Shown here piece by piece: positions 27,420-35,852 of a stretch of 60,579 nucleotides of DNA. Location of the stretch: assembly GCA_002730035.1 (NCBI GenBank), contig PBYU01000047.1, positions 28,382 to 88,960 on the forward strand, read 5' to 3'. This stretch comes from Gammaproteobacteria bacterium (GTDB lineage: Bacteria > Pseudomonadota > Gammaproteobacteria > Pseudomonadales > Pseudohongiellaceae). The first letter of the stretch is position 1. Every line of letters begins with the position of its first letter. The position numbers and the translations under genes are program-made. The notes below the pieces were generated by a model that saw only the letters and a list, made by a program, of their open reading frames with translations, had not been told where the DNA came from and made no database searches.

Positions 27420-29192
27420 TCACATTGCTTCAGCCAGGTAGTCTTCGATAACCGATTCCAGCAGATCCAGGGGCAGTGCACCCTGTCCCAATACAGCATC
27501 ATGAAAAGCTCTGATGTCGAACGCATTGCCCAATTCTGTCTCGGCGCGTTCTCGTAATTCCAGTATCTTCATCTCACCCAACTTATAGGCCAGCGCCTGG
27601 CCCGGCCAGGAGATATAGCGGTCGACTTCGGCCCGCACATTGGCGCTTGAAAGGGATGTATTGCTACTCAGATAATCCAGCGCCTGTTGTCGTGTCCAGC
27701 CCCGGGAATGCATGCCCGTATCGATGACCAACCGGCAGGCGCGCCACATCTCATAGCTCAGTCGACCAAAATGTTCATAGGCGGTTTGGTACATGCCCAT
27801 CTCGATCCCAAGTTTCTCCGCATACAGACCCCAGCCCTCTCCGAAGGCGCTGAAGTACAGCTCCTTTCTAAAATCCGGTAGGTCCTCGAGCTCCCGGGCA
27901 ATAGACGTCTGCTGATGGTGGCCTGGCACCGCTTCATGCAATGTTAAAGCGGGCAGTTCATACAGCGGCCGCTGATCCAGGGCGAAGGTATTGACCCAGA
28001 AGGCGCCGCCGCGAATGCCCCCAACCGGGCTCGAGTTATAGGAAGCCGTCGTGTAGTTCGGGGCGATCTCGTCGGGTACGGGCACCACCCCATAGGGAAC
28101 TCGTGGCAGGGCTCCAAAAAACTCGGGCATGACATAGTCGATTCGTTTGGCGACGAAGGAGGCTTCTTTCAGGAGTTGGGTTTCATCCTCCGCATAAAAT
28201 TGGGGATCGGTACGCAGGAACTCGGTAAATTCTTCGAAGCTGCCGGCAAATCCCGATTGTTCAATTACCTCATCCATTTCCTGGCGAATGCGCGCGACTT
28301 CGCTCAGACCAATGTTGTGAATCTGTTCGGCACTCAGGTCGGTGCGGGTGGTGTAGACCTTAATCTGATGGGCATAGAAGGCGTCTCCATTGTCGAGATT
28401 CTGTGCCGCGATACTGTCGGTGGCTACCGGGTAGTATTCGTTCTCCAGAAAATCCGCCAGTTCACGAAATGCCGGTACCGCAAAAGTGCTGATGGCAACA
28501 CGCGCCTCACTGCGTAGCTGTTCCTGCACAGTGGTGGGCAATCGATCACTGATCACGGCAATGGGTTCAAACAGACTGCTCTGTTCTGGATTATCGTAGA
28601 CCTGCGCCCGCACGGTGGGCAGCACGCCCTCGATGATGATCTTCGGTAAGACGAAACCGGTACGCATTCCTTCGCGCATGTTTTCGATGTTCTCGCGAAA
28701 ATAGCGGGGGAATTCGCCTATGCGGGCAATATAGGCGCGGTAGTCAGCCTCGGTAGTCATGGGCACGCCGTAGCTCGCTCGCAGGGCGCCGGAAAAAAAG
28801 CTGGAGAAGGTATTGAACGGTATGCGCTGCGTATTTAATCGCATGCCTTCTATAGAGGTGTCGAGCACCCAGGCCAACAGGTCGTAATTAATACGATTGT
28901 GCACAGCCAACTCGCTGCGATTGATAGCCTCGAGCTGCAGCAAGAAAGCTTCTTCGGCGCGCAGACGGCGGCGCTGATCCAGGAGGGAGACCTGTGGCAA
29001 TAGATGGTTGTAGTCGTTTACACCCGATGCTGTAGCCAGGGTTGGATTCTCCTGTAGCGTGTAGGTCCAGTGTGCGTCCATGAGTGATTGCAGACGGGTA
29101 TCTGCTACGCTGTCAGTGGGGCTGCCTTGCGCGATGGCGACGGTTGGGAAAACGCACAGTACTAGCGCGAATGTTTTAAGATATCTGAGCAT
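27420..29192 (-). CDS. DUF885 family protein, exported
   Basis: A 590-residue protein with a signal peptide (1-20, FPTVAIAQ). It matches the DUF885 family, putative zinc peptidases with long helical domains. The signature LTLHEAVPGHHQQ (HExxxPGHH type, about residues 358-370) and the downstream GEGWGLYAEKLG are both present, so the metal site looks intact. It probably acts in the periplasm; peptide cleavage is expected from the fold but unproven. The start is ATG 29192 (AGGGG 7 bases upstream) rather than the TTG at 29198. It is divergent from the acyl-CoA dehydrogenase gene. Confidence 0.9.
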   Translation of the reverse strand: MLRYLKTFALVLCVFPTVAIAQGSPTDSVADTRLQSLMDAHWTYTLQENPTLATASGVNDYNHLLPQVSLLDQRRRLRAEEAFLLQLEAINRSELAVHNRINYDLLAWVLDTSIEGMRLNTQRIPFNTFSSFFSGALRASYGVPMTTEADYRAYIARIGEFPRYFRENIENMREGMRTGFVLPKIIIEGVLPTVRAQVYDNPEQSSLFEPIAVISDRLPTTVQEQLRSEARVAISTFAVPAFRELADFLENEYYPVATDSIAAQNLDNGDAFYAHQIKVYTTRTDLSAEQIHNIGLSEVARIRQEMDEVIEQSGFAGSFEEFTEFLRTDPQFYAEDETQLLKEASFVAKRIDYVMPEFFGALPRVPYGVVPVPDEIAPNYTTASYNSSPVGGIRGGAFWVNTFALDQRPLYELPALTLHEAVPGHHQQTSIARELEDLPDFRKELYFSAFGEGWGLYAEKLGIEMGMYQTAYEHFGRLSYEMWRACRLVIDTGMHSRGWTRQQALDYLSSNTSLSSANVRAEVDRYISWPGQALAYKLGEMKILELRERAETELGNAFDIRAFHDAVLGQGALPLDLLESVIEDYLAEAM

Positions 29193-29364
29193 CGACAACC
29201 CCTGGTGGTAAACGAAAACCTGTTATACAGTTTGAAACGATGGAGCAACAAATTCAATAATGGTAAAACTAACAGAAGACAAGGCAACCTGGTTTTAATT
29301 CTTCTCTGCCCGGCTTATTCGACTGTATAGTCTGTTTCACGTTAGCCGAATTCCATACTGTGAG

Positions 29365-31152
29365 ATGCCCGTCATGCCCGACTACAAAACCCCAATTCGC
29401 GACATACAATTCACGCTCTATGATGTGCTGGGTGCGGAGCAACACTACCAGCGCATCGGCGCCGAAGAAGCGAGCCGGGATCTGGTTGAGGCTATCCTCA
29501 CCGAGGGCGGCAAGTTCGCCGAAGAGGTGCTGGCACCGCTAAACCAGGTAGGCGACCGACAGGGCTGCAAGTTCGAGAATGGCCAGGTCACTACCCCAGC
29601 CGGTTTCAAGGAGGCCTACGCACAATACGTGGCTGGCGGCTGGCCTTCCCTGGCCGGAGACCCGGCCCACGGTGGTCAGGGGCTTCCGGAATCGATGTCG
29701 GTAGTAATCAATGAAATGATCAGCACCGCGAACTGGGCCTGGGGAATGTATCCCGGTCTCAGTCATGGTGCCAAGCTGACCCTCGCTGCTTACGGCACAG
29801 AGGAGCAGAAGCAGCTTTACCTTCCCAAACTCACCAGCGGCGAGTGGACCGGTACGATGTGCCTGACCGAATCCCACTGCGGCACCGACCTGGGACTGTT
29901 GAAGGCCCGAGCCGAGCCCCAGTCCGATGGCAGCTATCGGCTCACGGGTACCAAGATCTTCATCTCCGCTGGCGATCACGACATGGCGGAGAATATCGTG
30001 CACATTGTTCTGGCCAGGTTACCGGATGCGCCGGGTGGTACGAAGGGAATCTCGTTGTTTATTGTGCCGAAACTGGATCCAGACACACTGCAATCCAATA
30101 ACGTTGCCTGCGGTTCCATCGAACACAAGATGGGCATCCACGGCAACGCTACCTGTGTGCTGAACTTCGACAATGCCAGTGGCCATCTGATCGGCCCCCC
30201 CAATGACGGCCTGCGTTGTATGTTCACCTTCATGAATTTTGCCCGCCTCGGCACTGCGATGCAGGGTATGGCAGCGGCGCAACAGTCCTATCAGGGAGCG
30301 TTAAGCTACGCCCGTGATCGCCTGGCCATGCGCGCTTTGTCCGGGCCGAAGTTTCCTGAACAGCCTGCGGACCCTATTATCGTCCACCCGGATGTGCGGC
30401 GCATGTTGCTCACCCAGCGGGCCATCGCCGAAGGAGGCCGTGCGCTGATCTATTTCTGCTCCCAACAGGGAGACATCCTGCGTGCCGCTAATTCCAGCGA
30501 GGAGGAGAAGCAGGAGGCCGATGCTCTGATGAATGTGCTTACCCCCATCGCCAAAGCCTTTCTCACCGAGGCGGGTTTCGAGGCGGCCAACCTGGGCGTG
30601 CAGGTGTTCGGTGGTCATGGGTACATTGCCGAGTGGGGCATGGAACAAATCGTACGGGATACTCGCATCGCTATGCTGTATGAAGGCACAACCGGCATTC
30701 AGGCGCTGGACCTGCTAGACCGCAAGGTGTTGGTGGACCGCGGTCATATGCTGAGTTTCTGGACACGGGTAATACATCGCTTCTGCCGTGACAACGAGAA
30801 CAGCAAGATGCGGGAGTTTATCCGGCCACTGCGCCGCCACTACCGCGAGTGGGGTACCTTCACGCGCAAGCTCGGCCTCAAGGCCATGCGTAATCGCGAA
30901 GAGGTAGGCGCCGCCTCGGTGGACTACATGATGTACTCCGGTTACGTGACCCTGGCCTACTTCTGGGCCAGATTTGCCGATGCTGCATATCGCGCGTTAA
31001 ATGAAGGCGCTGAGGACAAAGCGTATTACCAAGGCAAGATCAAGACCGCGAGGTTCTACTTCAAGAAAATTTTGCCAAGAGCGAAGCACCACAAAGAAGT
31101 CATGATGAGTGGTGCGAAGTCGCTGATGGATTTGGACGTAACGGAATTTTAG
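29365..31152 (+). CDS. Acyl-CoA dehydrogenase, long form (DmdC/FadE-like)
   Basis: A 595-residue FAD enzyme of the long acyl-CoA dehydrogenase type with an extra C-terminal domain. FAD/substrate motifs are MCLTESHCGTDLG and GTKIFISAGDHDM; the catalytic Glu is in MLYEGTTGIQALDL (about residue 439). The N-terminus (YKTPIRDIQFTLYDVLG) and C-terminus are those of the group that includes 3-methylmercaptopropionyl-CoA dehydrogenase (DmdC), but true specificity cannot be read. It catalyses alpha,beta-desaturation of an acyl-CoA in beta-oxidation-like pathways. A second ATG at 29374 is possible. It overlaps the convergent glutathione transferase gene by 4 bases. Confidence 0.9.
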   Translation: MPVMPDYKTPIRDIQFTLYDVLGAEQHYQRIGAEEASRDLVEAILTEGGKFAEEVLAPLNQVGDRQGCKFENGQVTTPAGFKEAYAQYVAGGWPSLAGDPAHGGQGLPESMSVVINEMISTANWAWGMYPGLSHGAKLTLAAYGTEEQKQLYLPKLTSGEWTGTMCLTESHCGTDLGLLKARAEPQSDGSYRLTGTKIFISAGDHDMAENIVHIVLARLPDAPGGTKGISLFIVPKLDPDTLQSNNVACGSIEHKMGIHGNATCVLNFDNASGHLIGPPNDGLRCMFTFMNFARLGTAMQGMAAAQQSYQGALSYARDRLAMRALSGPKFPEQPADPIIVHPDVRRMLLTQRAIAEGGRALIYFCSQQGDILRAANSSEEEKQEADALMNVLTPIAKAFLTEAGFEAANLGVQVFGGHGYIAEWGMEQIVRDTRIAMLYEGTTGIQALDLLDRKVLVDRGHMLSFWTRVIHRFCRDNENSKMREFIRPLRRHYREWGTFTRKLGLKAMRNREEVGAASVDYMMYSGYVTLAYFWARFADAAYRALNEGAEDKAYYQGKIKTARFYFKKILPRAKHHKEVMMSGAKSLMDLDVTEF

Positions 31153-31979
31153 AAGTCGCTCGCATCGTGTCGTTCGGGTAGACGGAGCTCCTCCGGGCCC
31201 CAGGTACGATTAACCCGTCGACCGCGTTGCACCGCTGGACGTGTTTCGATTTCTGTAGCCCAGCGCGCGACATTTTTGTAGGAAGCCACGTCGAGGAATT
31301 CTGCCGCGCCGTAAATATTGTGCAGGACCAGTGCTCCATACCAGGGATAGTTCGCTATGTCGGCGATGTTGTAATCATCGCCACACAGAAAGCACCGCTG
31401 GGCGAGGTTCTTATCCAACACATCCAGCTGGCGCTTCACTTCCATCGCGTAGCGGTTGATCGGATACTCGAGTCGGTCTGGTGAATAGGCGTAGAAGTGT
31501 CCGAAACCACCGCCCAGGTACGGAGTTGAACCCATCTGCCACATCAGCCAGGAGAGACATTCTGCGCGTTCAGATGGATCCTGTGGATAGAATTCCCCAA
31601 ATTTTTCAGCCAGATAAATCAAAATCGCGCCTGTCTCAAAAATCCGCGTCGGGGGATTGCTGCTACGATCAAGCAGCGCAGGAATCTTGGAGTTGGGATT
31701 GATGTCTACAAAACCACTGCCGAACTGTTCGCCGTCATTAATCTTGATCAGGAAGGCATCGTACTCCGCCTCGGTGTGTCCCAGGGCCAACAGTTCTTCC
31801 AGCATCACGGTGATCTTTACGCCGTTAGGTGTCGCCAGCGAATAAAGCTGCAAGGGGTGATCGCCCAGCGGTAAAGCCTTCTCTTCTAGTGCTCCAGCGA
31901 TGGGCCGATTGATGTTGGCAAACTTCCCGCCACTCGGTGCATCATAGGTCCAGACCTTGGGTGGTGTGTACTCTGCCAT
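31149..31979 (-). CDS. yghU: YghU-type glutathione S-transferase
   Basis: A 276-residue nu-class glutathione transferase. The N-terminal YTPPKVWTYDAPSGGKFANINRPIAG and the Thr/Asn-rich entry into the thioredoxin domain (LYSLATPNGVKITVMLEE) are hallmarks of YghU/YfcG, which act as disulfide-bond reductases with bound glutathione. The C-terminal helical domain holds QMGSTPYLGGGFGHFYAY and the N-capping motif YNIADIANYPW. Near-normal length. It is cytosolic and supports thiol redox balance. GGAAG precedes the ATG. Convergent with the acyl-CoA dehydrogenase, so no functional link follows. Confidence 0.92.
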   Translation of the reverse strand: MAEYTPPKVWTYDAPSGGKFANINRPIAGALEEKALPLGDHPLQLYSLATPNGVKITVMLEELLALGHTEAEYDAFLIKINDGEQFGSGFVDINPNSKIPALLDRSSNPPTRIFETGAILIYLAEKFGEFYPQDPSERAECLSWLMWQMGSTPYLGGGFGHFYAYSPDRLEYPINRYAMEVKRQLDVLDKNLAQRCFLCGDDYNIADIANYPWYGALVLHNIYGAAEFLDVASYKNVARWATEIETRPAVQRGRRVNRTWGPEELRLPERHDASDF

Positions 31980-32181
31980 TTTACTTACTTCCGCTGAAAA
32001 ATAAGGGGGTATGTTAACAGGGACACGCCACGGCTTTCAGGCTCAAATTGATTGGCTTAATCTCGGCAATGGAAAAGCGTGTTCTGCCCCTATCAATTCA
32101 GGTTTGGTTCAGCTACAACTTGCAATGCTGCAGACTCGAATATTCACTGTAAATGAAAACGATTGAATCAAGGGGTTCATC

Positions 32182-32520
32182 ATGAAAGCTATACTAATAC
32201 TGGCCATCCTGTTTACCACGGCCTGCAGCAGCTCGACCGTAATCAGGTCGTCAGATCCAGATGCCAGAATCTATGTTAACGGTGAATACCTGGGCACCGG
32301 GTGAGCCCGCTATTCAGATGAAAAAGTCGCATTCTCACGCAACGACGTGGAAATCAGGAAAGACGGCTGTCGCTCTGACTACCACAGTTTCCGCCGCAGT
32401 GAAGAGGCCGATGTGGGTGCCATTATTGGTGGCATATTTTTTACCGTACCTTATCTGTGGGGATTGGAATACAAACACCGCCATAATTATGATTTCCAGT
32501 GTGAACTAGAAGATCTTTAG
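32182..32520 (+). pseudogene. PEGA-like lipoprotein gene broken by an in-frame TGA
   Basis: From ATG 32182 the frame encodes a lipoprotein signal (LFTTACSSS, lipobox Cys at residue 15) and ARIYVNGEYLGTG, then TGA at 32302-32304. The same frame continues ARYSDEKVAFSRNDVEIRKDGC to a TAG at 32518, including EADVGAIIGGIFFTVPYLWG, a membrane-like stretch. With the stop read through, the product is 112 residues and looks like a typical small PEGA-type lipoprotein of gammaproteobacteria. No start follows the stop, so this is best read as a recent pseudogene. A sense codon lost by one base change (CGA, AGA or GGA to TGA) would explain it. Confidence 0.8.
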
Positions 32521-32540
32521 TCAGCGTTAATAGTTAACCC

Positions 32541-32556
32541 GGACAGGTCCCGTTCT
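32541..32556. repeat. Short motif shared with 17019-17033
   Basis: GGACAGGTCCCGTT here and GGACAGATCCCGTT near 17020 differ at one base. Both lie just after genes in short gaps. They look like fragments of REP-like intergenic elements. Confidence 0.35.
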
Positions 32557-32619
32557 TTAAATTCCGTTTGAAAGGACTAAGCGCAGAATAAGAAAAATGT
32601 GGCCTGTGCCGATTCTCTC

Positions 32620-32829
32620 TCAATTAAGCCGAACAAACTTGGGTACAAACATTAAACCGACGCCAAGCACAATTAGCAGAGTGACGTTGGAAATTACGTA
32701 GGGATAAAACATCAATCCAATGCCAGCCCAAAATGCGACTTTGTGCTTCTGCCGTCTACCATAGATGAAATAGCCCAGGCCAATACAACTGAAAACCAGG
32801 CTGACAAGCAGATAGGATGAATCAAGCAT
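32620..32829 (-). CDS. Small two- or three-helix membrane protein
   Basis: A 69-residue protein almost wholly hydrophobic: LLVSLVFSCIGLGYFIYGRRQ, a basic turn (GRRQKHK), AFWAGIGLMFYPYVISN, and VTLLIVLGVGLMFVP. The pattern matches a small, widely distributed inner-membrane protein of unknown function in proteobacteria. The ATG at 32829 has GGGAG 7 bases upstream; a longer frame to 32874 has no such site. It stands alone. Confidence 0.7.
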   Translation of the reverse strand: MLDSSYLLVSLVFSCIGLGYFIYGRRQKHKVAFWAGIGLMFYPYVISNVTLLIVLGVGLMFVPKFVRLN

Positions 32830-33077
32830 TATTGACTCCCGCAGTGCGTTGAGCGGCTCTCGACATAACAGCATGAACTATGTGCCATTGATGTGATGAG
32901 CACAACGAAAAATAGCTAAAAATCTGCTTTCACCATAACGCGCCACTGCATTCAAAACCACAGCAGCGGTCTGTCAGTAAGCCAGCGCGGAACCCTGAAT
33001 ACAGCAAGTTTTCAATTGCGCACTGCCCGAAGCCTTGTGGTGTGCAACGCAGCTGACCTTTTTATTGTAAATTTGCC

Positions 33078-33083
33078 TATAAT
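33078..33083 (+). promoter_or_regulatory. Consensus -10 box before the DUF2868 gene
   Basis: A perfect TATAAT at 33078-33083 with a CTGACC -35-like box at 33053-33058 (spacing 19). Transcription would begin near 33090, which argues that translation starts at or after 33116 rather than at the frame's first start codon. Confidence 0.5.
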
Positions 33084-33115
33084 GATTGTTCTGTCATTTT
33101 AAGCAGTTCGGTCTT

Positions 33116-34240
33116 TTGAATATCACGAACTCACATCGAACACTTAGTCAAATAAGTTTCAGTCTTGGTTTTGTCGGCTTTGTCGTTGGCTTCCTGGTTG
33201 GCTACGGTATTCTCGTTGGCGATGCGCAGGGGCGCGTAAATCTACTCTTCCTGTTGATGTTGTTTGCCTTTCTTCCTGTGGTGAGCCTAATTCTGAGTCT
33301 CGCGTTTATTCTTATGGGGGCCCGTAAGGGACTTGCGAGCTGGATTCTGGAATTGCCTCTGTTGCCGCAGCGTCTGTCAGCCGAGATCGTCAAGCTTGAG
33401 GTTTCGGGAAACAGGAAAACCTGGCTCTTCTATCAAACCCAGCTATTGACGCTTAGTTTTGCCGCCGGTGGATTGCTGGTCTACTTGCTGCTATTAGTCG
33501 GTAGCGATATCAGTTTTGTGTGGCGCAGCACTCTGCTGGAAGCAACCGATTTGCTCCCCGTACTCAACGTCCTCGCGCTTCCCTGGTCGTTCTGGCCCGC
33601 TGCGCAACCCAGTCTGGATCTATTGCTGCAAACCCAGGATTTCCGCTCAGGCACTCAAGCTACTGACGCACTTGCACTAGGTCTGTGGTGGAAATACATT
33701 CTGGCTGCGCAGTGCGCCTACAATCTCTTGCCAAGAACCGTCATGCTGTTTGTTTCCAGGCATCGTTATCTGCAGGCGTTGAGGGTTAATACCCGTGCAA
33801 CAGTAATTAGTGCTGAACCCGGCAATCCAGTCCTCGCGACTGATCCTGACCAGGCCCTGGCACCCGTGGTCTATTCAGTAACAAGCCCTTATATTTTGTT
33901 GGATTGGGCAAACTCCCCAAATTTTTGTCATCAACATCTTGGCGAGGTTCTGGGATCGCCGAGCAACATTCTCGCAATAGAGCCCTTGCCCCTGCCATCG
34001 GAAAATGAACAGAGTCACCAGAGCACCATCGTCGTACTGGTCAAGAGTTGGGAACCTCCACTGGGTGAGCTTGGTGATTACCTGGCCTCATTAGCCGCTC
34101 CCAGCCAGAAATTTGTCCTGCCAATGGATTGGAACGAAACTGATGTTAAGCCCGTAAAAGATATTCACTTGCGGGAATGGCGTCGCTTCTGCAACACCCT
34201 GAGCGGGTGGCAGCTATTGCAACTGGGTGGCACACCATGA
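33116..34240 (+). CDS. DUF2868 membrane protein, partner of the GTPase
   Basis: About 374 residues with membrane segments near 15-38, 45-70, 110-130 and 145-160, then a soluble domain. The family signature RHRYLQALRVNTR and the later SPYILLDW and VLVKSWEPPLGELGDYL match DUF2868. Family members usually carry a further N-terminal soluble stretch, so this copy looks short at its start. No ATG exists in the N-terminal part; the TTG at 33116 is chosen because the -10 box at 33078 excludes the TTG at 33086. Its stop overlaps the GTPase start (ATGA at 34237), implying translational coupling. This DUF2868/DUF3482 pairing is conserved in proteobacteria; its role is unknown. Confidence 0.8.
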   Translation: MNITNSHRTLSQISFSLGFVGFVVGFLVGYGILVGDAQGRVNLLFLLMLFAFLPVVSLILSLAFILMGARKGLASWILELPLLPQRLSAEIVKLEVSGNRKTWLFYQTQLLTLSFAAGGLLVYLLLLVGSDISFVWRSTLLEATDLLPVLNVLALPWSFWPAAQPSLDLLLQTQDFRSGTQATDALALGLWWKYILAAQCAYNLLPRTVMLFVSRHRYLQALRVNTRATVISAEPGNPVLATDPDQALAPVVYSVTSPYILLDWANSPNFCHQHLGEVLGSPSNILAIEPLPLPSENEQSHQSTIVVLVKSWEPPLGELGDYLASLAAPSQKFVLPMDWNETDVKPVKDIHLREWRRFCNTLSGWQLLQLGGTP

Positions 34241-35595
34241 CTCCTATCTTCGCCGTCGTCGGGCACCCCAACAAGGGTAAATCTTCGATCGTTGCCACGC
34301 TGGCACAAGACGACAGTGTGGCGATCTCCGCCGAAAGTGGCACTACGCGGAAAAATCAGAGTCTCGATGTACAGGTTGGCAACAGCCACTACACGCTAGT
34401 GGATACGCCGGGATTTCAGCGCCCTACTCGCGCACTGAACTGGTTACAGGACCATGCCAATACGGCAGAGAAGCGCCAGGATGCTGTTCAGCAATTTGTA
34501 GTCGATGCGGATTGCGCAAAGCAATTCCCGGATGAAGTCGAGTTACTAACTCCTATCATTAATGGTGCTGCCATCTTATATGTTGTGGATGGTTCACGCC
34601 CTTATGGGCCGGAGTACGAGGCTGAAATGGAGATTCTGCGCTGGACCGGTCAGGCCAGTATGGCGCTTATCAACCCCATAGAAAATCAGGACCACATCCA
34701 ATCCTGGCAACAGGCACTCGATCAGTATTTCAAGGTCGTCAGAGTGTTTAATGCCATGCAGGTAGATTTCGATAAACAACACTCCGTTCTCGAAGCTTTC
34801 TCTATTATCAAACAGGAATGGCACACGGCTATCACGGAACTGATCGATGCCTATCAGAATATTAGAACAGAACAGCGCAATGAATCACTTACGTTGCTGG
34901 TTGAACTGCTGACCACACTGTGTACGTACCAGGCGTCCCAGAAGGTTTTAAGTAAAAGTCAGGCACAAGCCTTACAAGCTGTGCTTGAGCCCCAGTTCTT
35001 TGCCGACATGAAAATGATCGAGAGCAGCGCTCACGATTCACTGAAAAAGATCTACCGCTATCACAATCTTAGAAGTGAAATGTATGATCTGCCGCTGGAT
35101 GAGGATTTGTTCAACACAGAAAAGTGGATTGTGTGGGGATTGAATCGCAAACAACTGACGGTGGCGGCAAGCATGGCGGGCGCTGCAGCCGGGGCAGCCA
35201 TCGACCTCGGCCTGGCAGGAAGCAGCCTTATGTTGGGTGCAGTAGGAGGTGGGGTAATCGCAGGCGGCAGTGCCTGGTTTGGTGCGAATCAAATTGCGGA
35301 GTTTAAAGTGAAGGGATTGCCAATTGGTGGATTTGAAGCGAGACAGGGGCCAATTAAAAACCGCAACTTCCCTTATGTGGTATTGGGGCGCTACCTATTT
35401 TTGGAAAATGCACTGAGAAATCGAACCCATGCGCGACGCGACAGCATTCAGATTAGTGAAGGCGATCTGACAGACAGGATTGCGCAGTTGACTAGTAGCC
35501 AGCAAGGCGAATTACACAGATCCCTGGAAAGATTGAGACACCAGAAATCGGCGGAAGATCTCAGCGCTGTGCTGGAGCCGCTTTTGGGCCAATGA
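34237..35595 (+). CDS. DUF3482 family GTPase
   Basis: A 452-residue GTPase of the Era/EngA-like superfamily fused to a DUF3482 domain. The P-loop GHPNKGKS is at residues 9-16, then SGTTRKNQ (switch I) and DTPG (G3, near 50). The expected N/T-K-x-D base-recognition motif is not obvious; the corresponding strand reads ALINPIENQDH, as in other members of this family where it is degenerate. A glycine- and alanine-rich hydrophobic stretch (about 310-350) may touch the membrane. The start is ATG 34237 inside the upstream stop (ATGA). It likely works with the membrane protein upstream. Confidence 0.88.
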   Translation: MTPIFAVVGHPNKGKSSIVATLAQDDSVAISAESGTTRKNQSLDVQVGNSHYTLVDTPGFQRPTRALNWLQDHANTAEKRQDAVQQFVVDADCAKQFPDEVELLTPIINGAAILYVVDGSRPYGPEYEAEMEILRWTGQASMALINPIENQDHIQSWQQALDQYFKVVRVFNAMQVDFDKQHSVLEAFSIIKQEWHTAITELIDAYQNIRTEQRNESLTLLVELLTTLCTYQASQKVLSKSQAQALQAVLEPQFFADMKMIESSAHDSLKKIYRYHNLRSEMYDLPLDEDLFNTEKWIVWGLNRKQLTVAASMAGAAAGAAIDLGLAGSSLMLGAVGGGVIAGGSAWFGANQIAEFKVKGLPIGGFEARQGPIKNRNFPYVVLGRYLFLENALRNRTHARRDSIQISEGDLTDRIAQLTSSQQGELHRSLERLRHQKSAEDLSAVLEPLLGQ

Positions 35596-35644
35596 CATCT
35601 AATTACCAAATTAGGAACCCTCAGCCCTCTTCTTCTAGTCATAA

Positions 35645-35815
35645 TCACAGTAAGCTGATCGAGTCTATCATCGTTTCTACTACCTCGATTTCGAGCTGCG
35701 ATTCTTGTGCATCACTTTCATAGGTAATCAGGAGAACTACCCTTTCATTCGAAAGCCACCACTGTTTGAAAAAGGATCCGCTTTCGGCTACCACTTCAAC
35801 CGGTCTTAGCCAATC
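35645..35815 (-). pseudogene. Possible remnant of a protein C-terminus
   Basis: On the minus strand the frame ending at TGA 35645-35647 reads DWLRPVEVVAESGSFFKQ and on through WWLSNERVVLLITYESDAQ to EIEVVETMIDSISLL. It has coding-like composition but no start or ribosome site, and a TAA lies in the same frame just before it. It sits directly downstream of the amidase. It may be a decayed gene or chance. Confidence 0.3.
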
Positions 35816-35852
35816 AGATCCTTATCTACAGTCGCCAAATACCTGCACTCTT

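Noticed and set aside
26811..32304. Genetic code change (TAG or TGA as sense)
   Set aside because: Many genes in the window end normally with TAG or TGA, for example the ABC permease (TAG) and liuR (TGA).
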